Shown here: positions 54,710 to 64,000 of the stretch, one piece after another
Layout: each line of letters starts with the position of its first letter
How positions within the stretch are numbered: position 1 is the stretch's first letter
DNA from: Facklamia sp. 7083-14-GEN3
GTDB lineage: Bacteria; Bacillota; Bacilli; Lactobacillales; Aerococcaceae
Direction: 5' to 3'
DNA: 64,000 nt
Assembly: GCF_024742075.1 (NCBI RefSeq)
Contig: NZ_JANSGD010000001.1
Coordinates: 620,001-684,000, forward strand
The notes under the pieces: generated by a model
The model's database searches: none
Told to the model about the DNA's origin: nothing
Seen by the model: only the letters and a program-made list of their open reading frames with translations
Made by a program: the position numbers and the translations under genes

Positions 54710-55519
54710 CTATTTAATAAATTGATAAATAGCATGAGCGACACCATCTTGATCATTGGATAAGGTAATGTAATCAGCCATCTCCTTTAAAGCATCTGCG
54801 CCATTTTCCATCACAATTCCAAGTCCAGCAAATTCAATCATGCTTTCATCATTCATCTGATCTCCTATTGCCATTATAGCAGAAGGTTGAATGTTTAACT
54901 GATCGGATAGCTTTTTTAAAGCATTTCCTTTATTGACTCCCGCCTTCATAATTTCTAGTTGAAAAGGATGGGATCTGGATAGGGTATATTGACTGACAAG
55001 TTCTTTGTTTAAAAGTGGAATTTGCTGTGACAAATGGTCTTCATCAATCGTGACCACAAATTTCATAAAACGATGGTCTTCATCAAAATCACTGAAATCA
55101 ACTTTGGTATGAGGGGCTGTTGAAACATTCCCCGCATAAAAACTTTCATAACCTTTTGGATAAGTTAAGGGTTCATAAACCCATTCTTGGTCAAGAACAT
55201 TTAAAGGCAGATTTAATGAAGTCAACTCTTTATACCATTTGTATAAATCTTGGCTGGTCAACTCTTCTTGAATTAAGACTTGCCCATCACTAATTCTTTG
55301 AACAAAAGCACCATTGTAAAGAATTAAGTAGTCATCCTCACTCTTTAAGCCGATTTGATCAATTAAATGGTGCATGGTGGAATAAGGCCTACCTGTACAT
55401 ATCACCACTTTAACGCCTTTTTCTTGAGCGTAATGAAGTGCTTCAAGGTTTTTAGCTGTAACTTCTTTGGTACTCTTTAATAAGGTTCCATCTAAATCGA
55501 TAGCAATTAATTGAATCAT
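54710..55519 (-). CDS. Cof-type HAD-IIB hydrolase
   Basis: A 269-residue phosphatase. Motif I is AIDLDGTLLKS (6-16), motif II is CTGRP, and motif IV is AIGDQMNDESMIEFAG near 216, with the motif III Lys in MKAGVNKGNAL. The large alpha/beta cap between motifs II and III marks the IIB (Cof/YidA) class, which acts on sugar phosphates, FMN or pyridoxal phosphate. The substrate cannot be read. It lies between smc and ftsY, 5 bases from smc; HAD genes occupy this place in streptococci too. Confidence 0.9.
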   Translation of the reverse strand: MIQLIAIDLDGTLLKSTKEVTAKNLEALHYAQEKGVKVVICTGRPYSTMHHLIDQIGLKSEDDYLILYNGAFVQRISDGQVLIQEELTSQDLYKWYKELTSLNLPLNVLDQEWVYEPLTYPKGYESFYAGNVSTAPHTKVDFSDFDEDHRFMKFVVTIDEDHLSQQIPLLNKELVSQYTLSRSHPFQLEIMKAGVNKGNALKKLSDQLNIQPSAIMAIGDQMNDESMIEFAGLGIVMENGADALKEMADYITLSNDQDGVAHAIYQFIK

Positions 55520-55524
55520 TTTAT

Positions 55525-58500
55525 CTACTCCTGTTGGTCTAATGCTACAAACTCATTCATCTTTACCGCTGCTAATTTAGAAATGCCGGTTTGTTCCATG
55601 GTCACTCCATATAGAATATCGGCATATTCCATGGTTCCCTTACGGTGGGTAATGACAATAAATTGCGTTTCTTGGGTAAAGTTTTGAATATACTCCCCAT
55701 AACGGTAGACATTGGCATCATCTAAAGCCGCTTCCACTTCGTCTAAAACCACAAATGGAACGGTTTTAGTTTCCAAAATAGCAAATAATAAAGCAATTGC
55801 CGTTAATGCTCTTTCCCCTCCCGATAAAAGAGCTAAATTTTGCTTTCGCTTACCAGGTGGTTGCGCAATAATATCAACACCCGTAGTTAATAAATCAGCA
55901 GGGTCGGTTAACTCTAACTTGGCCTTACCGCCAGCAAATAAACGAGTGAAGGTCTTTTGAAATTGGTCGTTAATGGCTTGAAAAGCCTCCTTAAAGCGAC
56001 TAGCCACTTCTGAATCCATCTCTTCAATAGTATTATTCAGTTGCTCCATAGCCGTTAATAGGTCATTTTCTTGCTCAAATAACAACTGATAGCGCTCATC
56101 TAGTTCTTGATAGTCTTGAATAGCTGCTAAGTTGATGGGGCCTAGTTGGTCAATCTCCTTACGCAACTTTTTAACTACTTCTTTAACCTTAGATAGAGAT
56201 TCAACAGGTCGAGCCAATTGAGTGGCTGCTTCGAATGACAAGGCGTAGGTTTCATTAAGAAAGAGAAGATCTTGATCCATCTGATCTTCAAATCTTTCAA
56301 TTTTAGCTTGGCATTTGGCCTCAGCTTGATATTGCTGTTGGAGTTGATCTTCAATATCCTTTAAGGCTTGCTGATTATTTCTTAAACTTTCATTTAAACT
56401 TTGGCGGTCTTGACGTAGGACCTCTAAGTCTCCGTTGACTTTATTTAAATCGCCTTCAGCTTGGGTTAAATCCACTTTGAATTGTTTAATTGAACTTTCT
56501 AAGTCTTGAACTTCATTCCAACCACTTTCTTCTAACTGCTGACTGGAAGCAATTAACTCTTCTAAATTTTGCGCTTGCTTGATTTCATTTTGCAGGCTTT
56601 CTCTTTTTTGTTTGGCTTCCATTTTTAAAAGCGCTAGACGGGTTTTACCTTCATTCAATTCTTCTTGAAGTTGTCCAATCTTTAGCTGTTTTTCTGATTG
56701 AGACAATTGCACGGATTGAATGGCTTGATTGACTTCTTCAATTTTAATCTTAAGAGCTTGCAAGTCTTGCTCAGCCGCTTGAAGATCTTGATTAGAAGTT
56801 TCAAAATCTTGAGTCATTTGTTTCAACTCATCTGTTAAGATCAAGAGATGTTTATTTTTTTGCTCTCGCTGTGACTGAATATTTTCAATAAGATTCTTTA
56901 ACTTTTGATGGTCCTGACTAAGTTGTTGGTGATCTGATAAAGCCTTTTGATAGGCAGCTTGAAATTGCGAAACCTGCTGATCAAGACTTTCAAAAGTTAC
57001 CACTTGTTCATTTTGACTTTCTTTTAATTGTTTCAACTCTTTTTCAAGTGCTGCAATCTCTTGAGAGCGCCCCATTACTGATTGGGACTTATGCTTATCC
57101 CTTCCTCCTGTAACAGAGCCTCCGGGAAGGATCAGATCGCCTTCAAGACTTACAATTTTCAACTGTTGGTGACTGGCCTTAGCAAGTGACTGGGCATTTT
57201 CAAGTGTATCGACAATCACGGTAGATCCTAATAGCTGCTGAATCACCAACTGATTTTCTGGTTCACAAGAGACCAGCTGGCTAGCAATACCAACCACACC
57301 TGGATTTTGATTGATAAGCTCTTGGTGATGAGCTTTCAGCGTCCGACCTTTCATATTACTCCTTGGTAAAAAGGTGGCTCGTCCGGCTCTTTTCGATTTC
57401 AAAAGTGAAATAGCTTGCTTAGCAGCTTGATCATTTTCAACAACTATATTTTGTAAGCTAGCGCCTAAAGCAATGTCGATAGCCGTTTGATAGTTTTTTT
57501 CAACGCCAATTAATTCAGCTACCGTGCCAATGATTCCTTGTAATTGATCGCGGTGGTTCATCACCACTCGGACTCCTTGATAATAGCCGGCATATTCGGC
57601 TTGCATTTGTAGCAAGCTCTGATACTTAGAATTAAGCATTTGGATTTGGTGATCTACTTGATAGATTACTTTCCTTAATTGATCCCGCTCAGCTTGTGCT
57701 TGATCCAATGCTTGATGTGCCTTCTCCCCTTCAGTTTGAATGCTTTCCAAGTCTGCTTTTACTTGCTTTATTTGTTCTTGATAGCTAACTTCTTGGTCTT
57801 CAAGAGCTTGGATTTGAGCCTGATTTTCCTTGATTTGGTCTTGATAGCTTTCTTTCCGTTGACCAAATTGTTGGCTAAATTTATCAGAGTGTTGTAAGCG
57901 GTTTTTCAAAGCCGACTCTTGACGGTAATAGTCAATTAATTCTCCCCTCAACTGATCTAAATCTTCATTTTTTAATGTTTGAAAGTCATTGAGTTGTTGG
58001 TTGAAGGCTTTTATTTCTTCTTCTGCTTTTTGAATATCTTCTTCTAATAAGTCCAGACTTTGATTAAGTGCTTCTTGTTGCTTTTGGTGGTCTAGCAATT
58101 GATTCTGATAGCGATCTTGATTAAGTTTTCTTTCTTGACTGGACTGATCAGCATAAAGTGTCTTTTGCTGAAAGACTTCGATTTGACCCTTTAGTCTTTC
58201 AATCGATTGAATGAGCTTGCGACTTTTCATCTCTTCTTGGTCAATACTTTGATTAATCTGGTCTAATTGATTCTGCTTATCATAGATTGATTGTGAAAAG
58301 TTTTTTTGATCATCCTTGACTTGATCCAATTCAGCCGTTAATTTTTGGTAATGCTTTTTAGCTTGTTGCCATTTAGCTTTATAATCTTGGATTTGAAAGG
58401 TATACAAGGATATTTCTTCTTCTTTCAATTGGGCAGCCTTATCTTGATAGGTCAAAGCTTTTTCTCTTTGTTCTTTAAGTGGCTGCAATTGATTTTTTAA

Positions 58501-59091
58501 TTCATGTAAAATATCTCTTACACGGTTTAAATGGTCTTGTGACCGCAGCAATTTTCTTTGCGCTTCTTGTTTGCGGTACTGATACTTTTGCACACCGGCT
58601 GCTTCTTCGAAAATGCCCCGTCTTTCTTCCGGTTTACTTAGAAAGATTGATTCGACTTTACCTTGGGAAATCATGGCAAAGGAATTTTTACCTAAGCCTG
58701 TATCCAATAGTAGATCGGTGATATCTTTTAAGCGCACACTTTTTTGGTTGATAAAAAATTGACTCTCACCGTTACGATTATATTGACGCGTTATGGTAAT
58801 GGTTTTAGGATCCATATCAATATATCGATCTTCATTATTTAAAACCAAAGATACTTTAGCAATATTAACTGGCTTCCGATCGAGCGAGCCATTAAAGATA
58901 ACATCTTCCATCTTATTTCCACGTAAAGATTTAGCTGATTGCTCTCCTAAAACCCAACGAATGGCTTCAGATAAATTGGATTTACCAGAACCATTGGGAC
59001 CAACTACTGCTGTCATGCCCTGATCAAAATTAATGACTGTTTTATCAGCAAAGGATTTAAAACCTGTCATTTCGATTCTTTCTAAATACAA
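55525..59091 (-). CDS. smc: Chromosome partition/condensin protein SMC
   Basis: An 1188-residue SMC ATPase. The N-terminal head has the Walker [19 protein letters not shown] (30-47). Two long Gln/Glu-rich coiled coils flank the hinge (about 505-665, with [12 protein letters not shown] and GGSVTGGRD). The C-terminal head has the signature [20 protein letters not shown] near 1096 and Walker [17 protein letters not shown] near 1121. It acts with ScpA and ScpB encoded at 28 kb. Immediately follows rnc (4-base gap); the rnc-smc-ftsY order is typical of Bacilli. Confidence 0.98.
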   Translation of the reverse strand: MYLERIEMTGFKSFADKTVINFDQGMTAVVGPNGSGKSNLSEAIRWVLGEQSAKSLRGNKMEDVIFNGSLDRKPVNIAKVSLVLNNEDRYIDMDPKTITITRQYNRNGESQFFINQKSVRLKDITDLLLDTGLGKNSFAMISQGKVESIFLSKPEERRGIFEEAAGVQKYQYRKQEAQRKLLRSQDHLNRVRDILHELKNQLQPLKEQREKALTYQDKAAQLKEEEISLYTFQIQDYKAKWQQAKKHYQKLTAELDQVKDDQKNFSQSIYDKQNQLDQINQSIDQEEMKSRKLIQSIERLKGQIEVFQQKTLYADQSSQERKLNQDRYQNQLLDHQKQQEALNQSLDLLEEDIQKAEEEIKAFNQQLNDFQTLKNEDLDQLRGELIDYYRQESALKNRLQHSDKFSQQFGQRKESYQDQIKENQAQIQALEDQEVSYQEQIKQVKADLESIQTEGEKAHQALDQAQAERDQLRKVIYQVDHQIQMLNSKYQSLLQMQAEYAGYYQGVRVVMNHRDQLQGIIGTVAELIGVEKNYQTAIDIALGASLQNIVVENDQAAKQAISLLKSKRAGRATFLPRSNMKGRTLKAHHQELINQNPGVVGIASQLVSCEPENQLVIQQLLGSTVIVDTLENAQSLAKASHQQLKIVSLEGDLILPGGSVTGGRDKHKSQSVMGRSQEIAALEKELKQLKESQNEQVVTFESLDQQVSQFQAAYQKALSDHQQLSQDHQKLKNLIENIQSQREQKNKHLLILTDELKQMTQDFETSNQDLQAAEQDLQALKIKIEEVNQAIQSVQLSQSEKQLKIGQLQEELNEGKTRLALLKMEAKQKRESLQNEIKQAQNLEELIASSQQLEESGWNEVQDLESSIKQFKVDLTQAEGDLNKVNGDLEVLRQDRQSLNESLRNNQQALKDIEDQLQQQYQAEAKCQAKIERFEDQMDQDLLFLNETYALSFEAATQLARPVESLSKVKEVVKKLRKEIDQLGPINLAAIQDYQELDERYQLLFEQENDLLTAMEQLNNTIEEMDSEVASRFKEAFQAINDQFQKTFTRLFAGGKAKLELTDPADLLTTGVDIIAQPPGKRKQNLALLSGGERALTAIALLFAILETKTVPFVVLDEVEAALDDANVYRYGEYIQNFTQETQFIVITHRKGTMEYADILYGVTMEQTGISKLAAVKMNEFVALDQQE

Positions 59092-59095
59092 AGGA

Positions 59096-59791
59096 CTACA
59101 CTCCTTTTTTAAGATGGTGAATGGCTTTTTCAGCTGCCTTCATTTCTGCTTCTTTTTTACTTTTACCACTGGCCTCAGCAATCAATTCATCTTCTAAATA
59201 AAGTCCAATAGTAAAAATTTGCGCATGGGAAGGTCCTATAGTATCTAATAGACGATATTCAATCTTAACAGTTCCCTTAACTTGGACCATTTCTTGAAAT
59301 TTAGTCTTATAATCTTGAACGGTCAGGGTCAAAATTTCTTGATGATGGTTAAAAAGAACTCTTTCTAAAAAACTGTCGACCATTTCCATTCCCGTATCTA
59401 AATAGACGGCTCCTAAAAAGGCTTCAAATGTATCTGCTAAAATGGAATCTCTTTCCTTACCACCCGACAATCTTTCGCCTTTGCCTAATTGGATAAATTT
59501 AGGAAAATCTACTTGTCTGGCTAAATAAGCCAAGCTCGGTTCCCTGACTAGTTGAGCCCGCATTCGTGAAAGATCTCCTTCAGGCTTTTTAGGATATTTT
59601 CCATATAAAAATTGACTAACCAGAATCTCAAGCACAGCATCGCCTAAAAACTCTAATCGTTCATTTGAATGAATTAAGTTCTCACCTTGCTCATTGATAT
59701 ATGACCGGTGATAGAAGGCTTGCTGAATTATCTTCTGGTTAGTGACTTTAATTTTTAATTTTTCTTCAACATGATTTATTAACTGATGCAT
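59096..59791 (-). CDS. rnc: Ribonuclease III
   Basis: A 231-residue double-strand-specific endoribonuclease that matures rRNA. The catalytic signature NERLEFLGDAVLEILVS lies near 41-57, and the second metal-binding Asp/Glu lie in DTFEAFLGAVYLD near 113. The double-stranded RNA-binding domain is at about 152-230 (DYKTKFQEMVQ..., EASGKSKKEAEMKAAEKAI). The frame reaches 59854, but the -10 of the promoter lies inside it, and AGGAG precedes the ATG at 59791, so the shorter start is chosen. Confidence 0.96.
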   Translation of the reverse strand: MHQLINHVEEKLKIKVTNQKIIQQAFYHRSYINEQGENLIHSNERLEFLGDAVLEILVSQFLYGKYPKKPEGDLSRMRAQLVREPSLAYLARQVDFPKFIQLGKGERLSGGKERDSILADTFEAFLGAVYLDTGMEMVDSFLERVLFNHHQEILTLTVQDYKTKFQEMVQVKGTVKIEYRLLDTIGPSHAQIFTIGLYLEDELIAEASGKSKKEAEMKAAEKAIHHLKKGV

Positions 59792-59819
59792 GGCTTCGAC
59801 TCCTATCAAATATAAACTG

Positions 59820-59848
59820 ATTTTACCAAAAATCCTATGATTACACAA
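59820..59848 (-). promoter_or_regulatory. Promoter of rnc-smc
   Basis: TTGTGT (59843-59848), a 17-base spacer and TAAAAT (59820-59825) on the minus strand, about 28 bases before the rnc ATG. Confidence 0.6.
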
Positions 59849-59892
59849 AGGCATTCGGCTATCTAAAAGCTAAGGACCGCTCATAAACTCAA

Positions 59893-59926
59893 GAAAAAAA
59901 GATCAAGCAAGGATCTGCTTGATCTT
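59893..59926 (-). terminator. Rho-independent terminator of oppA
   Basis: Perfect stem AAGATCAAGC / GCTTGATCTT followed by TTTTTC on the minus strand, about 18 bases after the oppA stop. Confidence 0.9.
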
Positions 59927-59944
59927 AATTTTTTAAAAATTAAA

Positions 59945-61729
59945 TTATTCAGCAACCGGACTTTCAGCAGTTAGGCCAACTTGTGTCCAGTCAACGTCCG
60001 CTCCAATTTCCACATCCCAATTTGTCACACGCTTATTAACCGCTGTTAATTCATATCTCCATAGAGTTGGAATGACAGGAAGTTCTTCATGCATGAATTC
60101 TTGCCAAGCGTAGAAGGCTTGTTGACGATAGTCATCATCAAATGAATCATTTGATTCGATATCCGCTAATAATTGATTATGCTCTTCATTCACATAGCGT
60201 GTGTAGTTGAACTGTGCTTCTTCACCAAATAATGCGTTCGGATTTGGATCGCCACCAGTACCAAAAGCAGCTTGATAAACATGTACTTCTGGATCATCTT
60301 TTTCAATACGCTCATAGAATGAGTTGAATTCGATCAATTGACCATCTAATAATTCAACTGGAATTCCAACAGCATTCCAAGCTTGAACATAATATTGCGC
60401 TAATGGTGCAGCCGTTTCGCCACCTGACATTGAAGCAAAGTTTAGGGTGAATTTCTCACCATTTGGATCTTCCACTAAACCATCGCCATCAACATCCTTG
60501 AAACCAGCTTCTGCTAAAACTTCCTTAGCTTTCTCAGGGTTGTATTCATAAGCTTTAACGTCAGGATTTAAGTATTCCTGGAAGTTAGGCGTAATCATAG
60601 AATCAGCTGCACGGCGTAGACCTTGATAGAATTCACGACCCACTGCATCATTATCCATTGCATAAGCCATAGCTTGACGTAGGGCTTTATTAGATGTAAC
60701 TAATTCAGGATCAAATTCGTTTTTACCTTCTTCTTCATTCCATTTACCCATCTTGAAGCCGATGTAAGAATAAGCGTTTTGCTCATAACCAATGGTAGTA
60801 AAGTTGGTAGCATCTTTATAAGTATCGTACTTATCAGTTGGTAAGGTTGCAATATCAAAATTACCAGCCTTTAATTCAGCCACAATTGAATTGGGGTTAA
60901 TGACGTTCATGGTCATTCCGTCTAATTTAGGACGACCCTTGTAATAATTTTCGTTGGCAGTATAAGTTACTGCTTCACCTGGTGTCATTGACTCAACCTT
61001 GAACGGTCCAAAGCCAACTGGGTTTTCACGAACAGGTGCAGAGTCTTCCATGTCAGCTACTTCGATACCTTCAAAGACATGCTCAGGCTCGATGTAAGAA
61101 GAAATTCCTCCACCTGCTTGAACCATTGAATTTGGGAAAGAATTATAAGTAACAGTTAAGGTATAGTCATCTACTCGTTCTAAACCAGAAATTTCTTCTG
61201 CTTCACCATTGTGGTATTCTTCCATTCCTACAACGTTCTGGAAGTCGTTACTGTAACGGATACCTGTATAATCAGGATGTCCGATTACATAATATGGGAA
61301 GATAACATCGTCAATTGTGATTGGTTCTCCATCATCCCACTTAACTCCTTCTGGGATTGAAATCGTAACTTGTTTGTTTTCAACGTCCATTTCAATTTTT
61401 GCAAAACCGGAGTCATCGATCTTGAAGTTACTATCATAGCCGTATAGGCCTGGGTTAAAGTAACCAATTACGGTTGCATCCGGGCTACCTGTGTAAAACA
61501 TATTATTAAATACACCCGCAAAAGCAGTATCCGAAACATAAGCTACTTTAAGTGTTCCACCCTCAAGGACTTCACCCTCATGCTCTACAGAAGTCGAAAT
61601 ATCCGGTGCGGGGGCTCCTTCTTCATCTGCTTCCTCAGCTTGAACCATAGGTACGGTACTTAATACCAAGGAACCGATTGTCATTGTTGTCATAAATTGT
61701 ATAAGATATTTTTCTAATGATTTTCTCAT
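59945..61729 (-). CDS. oppA: Oligopeptide ABC transporter substrate-binding protein OppA
   Basis: A 594-residue family 5 extracellular solute-binding protein. The core opens with GTLKVAYVSD and has the domain signature PEGVKWDDGEPITIDDVIFPYY (split) near 131-152. Later segments such as NKALRQAMAYAMDNDAVGREFY and YNPEKAKEVLAEAGFKDVDGDG (both split) are typical of peptide binders. The signal peptide (1-31) ends VPMVQA before EEADEE, fitting signal peptidase I. There is no lipobox Cys, and I see no Cys in the protein. Most Gram-positive binding proteins are lipoproteins, so this is odd. It is last in the opp operon but also has a promoter of its own. Confidence 0.93.
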   Translation of the reverse strand: MRKSLEKYLIQFMTTMTIGSLVLSTVPMVQAEEADEEGAPAPDISTSVEHEGEVLEGGTLKVAYVSDTAFAGVFNNMFYTGSPDATVIGYFNPGLYGYDSNFKIDDSGFAKIEMDVENKQVTISIPEGVKWDDGEPITIDDVIFPYYVIGHPDYTGIRYSNDFQNVVGMEEYHNGEAEEISGLERVDDYTLTVTYNSFPNSMVQAGGGISSYIEPEHVFEGIEVADMEDSAPVRENPVGFGPFKVESMTPGEAVTYTANENYYKGRPKLDGMTMNVINPNSIVAELKAGNFDIATLPTDKYDTYKDATNFTTIGYEQNAYSYIGFKMGKWNEEEGKNEFDPELVTSNKALRQAMAYAMDNDAVGREFYQGLRRAADSMITPNFQEYLNPDVKAYEYNPEKAKEVLAEAGFKDVDGDGLVEDPNGEKFTLNFASMSGGETAAPLAQYYVQAWNAVGIPVELLDGQLIEFNSFYERIEKDDPEVHVYQAAFGTGGDPNPNALFGEEAQFNYTRYVNEEHNQLLADIESNDSFDDDYRQQAFYAWQEFMHEELPVIPTLWRYELTAVNKRVTNWDVEIGADVDWTQVGLTAESPVAE

Positions 61730-62042
61730 ACTAAGCCTCCTCTAAATGTGATAATCCTATCATATAGAAATTATATCATTAAATCAAGTCTTTTCTAATT
61801 TTTTTTTAATATTTTTATCTTTTTCTAATAAAAGCAAGCATCCGTAGCATTTATTATATGAAAATATCTGCAAAAGGTTGTTTTATACCATTTTTTATGA
61901 AAATGTCTTTTTCAACCTTTTAGCTGTAATTCATAATATTATGTTGGTACAGGAGAACCTTTTATTTCTTATTAAGCGATCAGACCTTTAAATAAAAATA
62001 TAAATTCGAAAAACATCTTTGTGAAATTAGAAAAATTCTCAT
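61730..62042 (-). promoter_or_regulatory. oppC-oppA intergenic region with the oppA promoter
   Basis: A gene-free, very AT-rich stretch. On the minus strand a perfect extended -10, TGATATAAT (61770-61778), has TTAGAA as a weak -35 at 17 bases. AGAGGAGG precedes the oppA ATG. About 100 bp upstream of the promoter are 9-base inverted repeats, AAAAGGTTG (61872-61880) and CAACCTTTT (61913-61921), of unknown role. No credible reading frame is seen. Confidence 0.6.
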
Positions 62043-62109
62043 AAAAAAAGAGCCTCACCCACTTCTTACTTAAGATTAAAGCTTAAGTAAAATCTGGTAA
62101 AGCTCTTAA
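62043..62109 (-). terminator. Long hairpin terminator between oppC and oppA
   Basis: AAGAGC...TTACC pairs with GGGTGAGGCTCTT, with an inner perfect TTACTTAAG / CTTAAGTAA stem, followed by TTTTTTT on the minus strand. It would reduce read-through from the permease genes into oppA. Confidence 0.85.
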
Positions 62110-62114
62110 ATATT

Positions 62115-63038
62115 TTATCCTCTTCTTTGTTTTGAGTCTGCTACACGTTGGAAAGCTTGTCCAATATAGTTGATTGATAACATCATGATCAATACTAATA
62201 AAGCAGCTGGTAACCAAACCCACCATTTATTTTCGATTATATCTGGCGTTCTAGCATAACCAATCAAAGTTCCTAAAGAAGGCGTTCCAACAGGTAAACC
62301 AAAGCCTAAGAAGGAAAGTCCGGTTTCTAAACCGATGTTACCAGCAAAGGATAGGGTTAAGTTGGTAATCATTAAAGAAGACAAATTCGGTAATAAAGAA
62401 CCGAGCATAATCTTCCAATCTCTGGTTCCCATCGTCTTGGAAGCCTTAATATAATCCTTAGATGCTTCTGATAAAGAAGCGGTTCTAATTAAACGGGTTT
62501 GTCCCATCCAGCCAAATAAGGAAATAATCCAAATTAAAGTCCAAGCATCAAACTGTCTCACAATGGTTACAACAGCGATAATAATCATAATAGTTGGTAA
62601 AACAATTAAAAAGTCCACCACACGCATAATGAAATCATCTACTCTTCCACCATAATAACCAGCAATCAAACCAATAATCGTTCCAAAGCCTGTTGTTAAT
62701 ATGGTTACGGCCCAAGCGATAATTAAGGAATTTTTAGTTCCTAGTAAGAGTTGTTCAAAAATACCTTTTCCGCCCTCATCAGTACCTAAAATATAGCCTT
62801 TTTCTCCTGGTGGCGTAAAGCGGTCAAAGATATTAACCATACCCGCTGCATCGGAATCAATAAAGAATGCCGAAAAGACAGCCGCTCCGACGATAGTTAC
62901 TACAAGGAATAATGATAAAACGGCAATTTTATCACGTGCGAACTCTCGACGAATAACTTCCCAACCCATCGGTGGAGTGGAAGCCTGGTCTTGCAATAGT
63001 TCTTCATTTACGGTTACCTGTGTATTATTTTCAGCCAT
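62115..63038 (-). CDS. oppC: Oligopeptide ABC transporter permease OppC
   Basis: A 307-residue inner-membrane permease. A cytoplasmic N-terminal tail leads to the first helix (about 36-57), an extracytoplasmic loop with YILGTDEGGKGIFEQLLLGT (79-98, typical of OppC/DppC), then five more helices. The ATPase-docking EAA loop is EASKDYIKASKTMGTRDWKIM near 191-211. It follows oppB by 11 bases. Its cognate ATPases OppD and OppF are not in the window. Confidence 0.95.
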   Translation of the reverse strand: MAENNTQVTVNEELLQDQASTPPMGWEVIRREFARDKIAVLSLFLVVTIVGAAVFSAFFIDSDAAGMVNIFDRFTPPGEKGYILGTDEGGKGIFEQLLLGTKNSLIIAWAVTILTTGFGTIIGLIAGYYGGRVDDFIMRVVDFLIVLPTIMIIIAVVTIVRQFDAWTLIWIISLFGWMGQTRLIRTASLSEASKDYIKASKTMGTRDWKIMLGSLLPNLSSLMITNLTLSFAGNIGLETGLSFLGFGLPVGTPSLGTLIGYARTPDIIENKWWVWLPAALLVLIMMLSINYIGQAFQRVADSKQRRG

Positions 63039-63049
63039 TATTCCACCTC

Positions 63050-64000
63050 CTATTTAATTCGAATTCTTGGATCAACAAAGACCATGATAATATCTGATAA
63101 TAGTGATCCTAATAAGGTTGTAAAACCATAAATTAAGGTGATCGCTATCATAACAGAAAAGTCACGCAAGGCTATTGATTCTACAAATAATTTACCCATA
63201 CCTGGATAGTTAAAGACTGTTTCAGTAAAGACCGATCCACCTAATAAGCCCGTAATAGTGAAGCCTAGGAAGGCAGCAATCGGTAAGATTGAATTTCTGA
63301 AGATGTGTTTGCGATAAACAACATTTTCAGGAACTCCTTTAGCCTTAGCCGTCCGAACATAGTCTTCCGTTTTAGCATCAATAACTCCCGTTCTCAAATA
63401 CTGAATAGTCGATGTGGTTGAAAGTAAAGCCATGGTAATAGCTGGTAGAATAATATGATATAAACGTGATAAGGCAAAGTCAATCGTTCCAGGCTCAACC
63501 CCAGGAGACACTGTTCCTGTTGTTGGGAACCAATCAAGAATGTAACCAAATAACCAAATCATAAATAAACCAAGTACGAATGAAGGAATAGCGTAAGTTA
63601 CAAAGGTATATAAGTTAACGGTTTTATCAAAAGAAGAGTTTTGGTAACGACCCGAAAACAGACCCAATGGTAAGGCAATTCCATATGAAATAATAACGGT
63701 TAACAGAGATAATTGTAAGGTAGGCCAAACACGCTGACCAATAATTTTTAAGGTCGGTTGACGGTGATGCCAAGAACGTCCCCAGTCCCCTTGCAAAATA
63801 CCAGTAATCCAATCGAAATAACGCTCTGGCCATGGCTTATCTAAACCTAATTTTTCACGCATGGCAGCCTTTTGAGCAGCATCAATGGTTGGATCGACTA
63901 AACCAGTTAAGGCATCTCCAGGCATCATTGAGGCTAGGAGAAAGACAATAATACTTAAAAGTAAAATTTGAGGGATCATTAGAATAAGCCTTCTTAAAAT
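63050..64000 (-). CDS. oppB: Oligopeptide ABC transporter permease OppB, N-terminus beyond window
   Basis: At least 316 residues of a binding-protein-dependent permease. The frame stays open to the window edge: the seven codons above the first internal ATG (63979) read ILRRLIL, the usual end of an OppB start (K-x-I-x-R-R-x), so the true start lies outside. Visible are MPGDALTGLVDP, LGLDKPWPERYFDWITGILQGDWGRS (split) and the EAA loop RTAKAKGVPENVVYRKH. With oppC downstream this is the permease heterodimer. In lactococci the order oppD-oppF-oppB-oppC-oppA is known, so oppDF probably lie just upstream. Confidence 0.94.
   Translation of the reverse strand: MLRRLILMIPQILLLSIIVFLLASMMPGDALTGLVDPTIDAAQKAAMREKLGLDKPWPERYFDWITGILQGDWGRSWHHRQPTLKIIGQRVWPTLQLSLLTVIISYGIALPLGLFSGRYQNSSFDKTVNLYTFVTYAIPSFVLGLFMIWLFGYILDWFPTTGTVSPGVEPGTIDFALSRLYHIILPAITMALLSTTSTIQYLRTGVIDAKTEDYVRTAKAKGVPENVVYRKHIFRNSILPIAAFLGFTITGLLGGSVFTETVFNYPGMGKLFVESIALRDFSVMIAITLIYGFTTLLGSLLSDIIMVFVDPRIRIK

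Noticed and set aside
61941-61991. Small plus-strand reading frame of 16 codons upstream of oppA
   Set aside because: There is no convincing start context, the product has no recognisable feature, and it lies in AT-rich intergenic DNA.
1-64000. Mobile elements, CRISPR arrays, toxin-antitoxin pairs, tRNA or rRNA genes
   Set aside because: No transposase, integrase other than XerD, regular spaced repeats, toxin-antitoxin-like small gene pairs or tRNA-like folds were recognised. Base composition is even and gene order is that of the core chromosome.

Overview
The window is an ordinary stretch of low-GC Gram-positive (Firmicutes) chromosome. Several gene strings are typical of Lactobacillales: dnaG-rpoD-trmK, dnaE-pfkA-pyk, xerD-deoB-pnp-ribT-scpAB-rluB-ribU, mutS-mutL-ruvAB-queA, rodZ-pgsA-cinA-recA-rny, rnc-smc-ftsY and an opp operon ending in oppA. 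An Aerococcaceae- or Carnobacteriaceae-like lactic acid bacterium fits best, but the genus cannot be fixed from the sequence alone. I count 53 genes. All are on the minus strand except recU-ponA, which implies that the replication fork moves from high to low coordinates. I see no tRNA, rRNA, insertion sequence, prophage, CRISPR array or other island.

Layout from low to high coordinate (transcription mostly runs the other way). 1-9.6 kb: trmK (partial), a YjjG-type HAD phosphatase, an aldo/keto reductase with a cre-like site, rpoD, dnaG, a UMF1-type transporter, ysxC, clpX and trigger factor. 9.7-12.9 kb: the plus-strand recU-ponA pair, ending tail-to-tail against dnaD at two strong hairpins. 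13-21 kb: dnaD, asnS, ypmB, a DinG homologue with a ruined helicase motor, the CCA-adding enzyme, and ypiB and ypiA homologues. 21-27 kb: HU, der, ribosomal protein S1, cmk, a LysM membrane protein and ribU under an FMN riboswitch. 27-33 kb: rluB, scpB, scpA, ribT, purine nucleoside phosphorylase, deoB, xerD and cvfB. 33-40 kb: pyk, pfkA, dnaE and queA. 41-47 kb: a repair cluster ruvB, ruvA, msrB, mutL, mutS. 47-54 kb: rny, recA, a cinA broken by an in-frame TAG, pgsA and rodZ. 53-60 kb: ftsY, a Cof-type HAD, smc and rnc. 60-64 kb: oppA, oppC and oppB (5' end cut by the window edge).

Most genes serve the core of the cell: replication (dnaG, dnaE, dnaD), repair and recombination (recA, recU, ruvAB, mutSL, xerD), chromosome organisation (smc, scpAB, hup), transcription (rpoD), translation (asnS, cca, rpsA, der, rluB, queA), RNA decay (rny, rnc), protein quality control (tig, clpX), glycolysis (pfkA, pyk), nucleoside salvage (deoB, pnp, cmk), envelope growth (ponA, rodZ, pgsA) and uptake (opp, ribU).

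No new multi-gene system is evident. The observations most worth checking are: the DinG homologue that keeps its exonuclease triad but has lost every helicase motif; the nonsense codon in cinA beside a LexA-box recA promoter; the peptide-binding protein without a lipobox cysteine; the two-copy palindrome at the mutS promoter; and several palindromic or structured leaders (clpX, hup, cvfB). The FMN riboswitch upstream of ribU shows its antitermination switch directly in the sequence.
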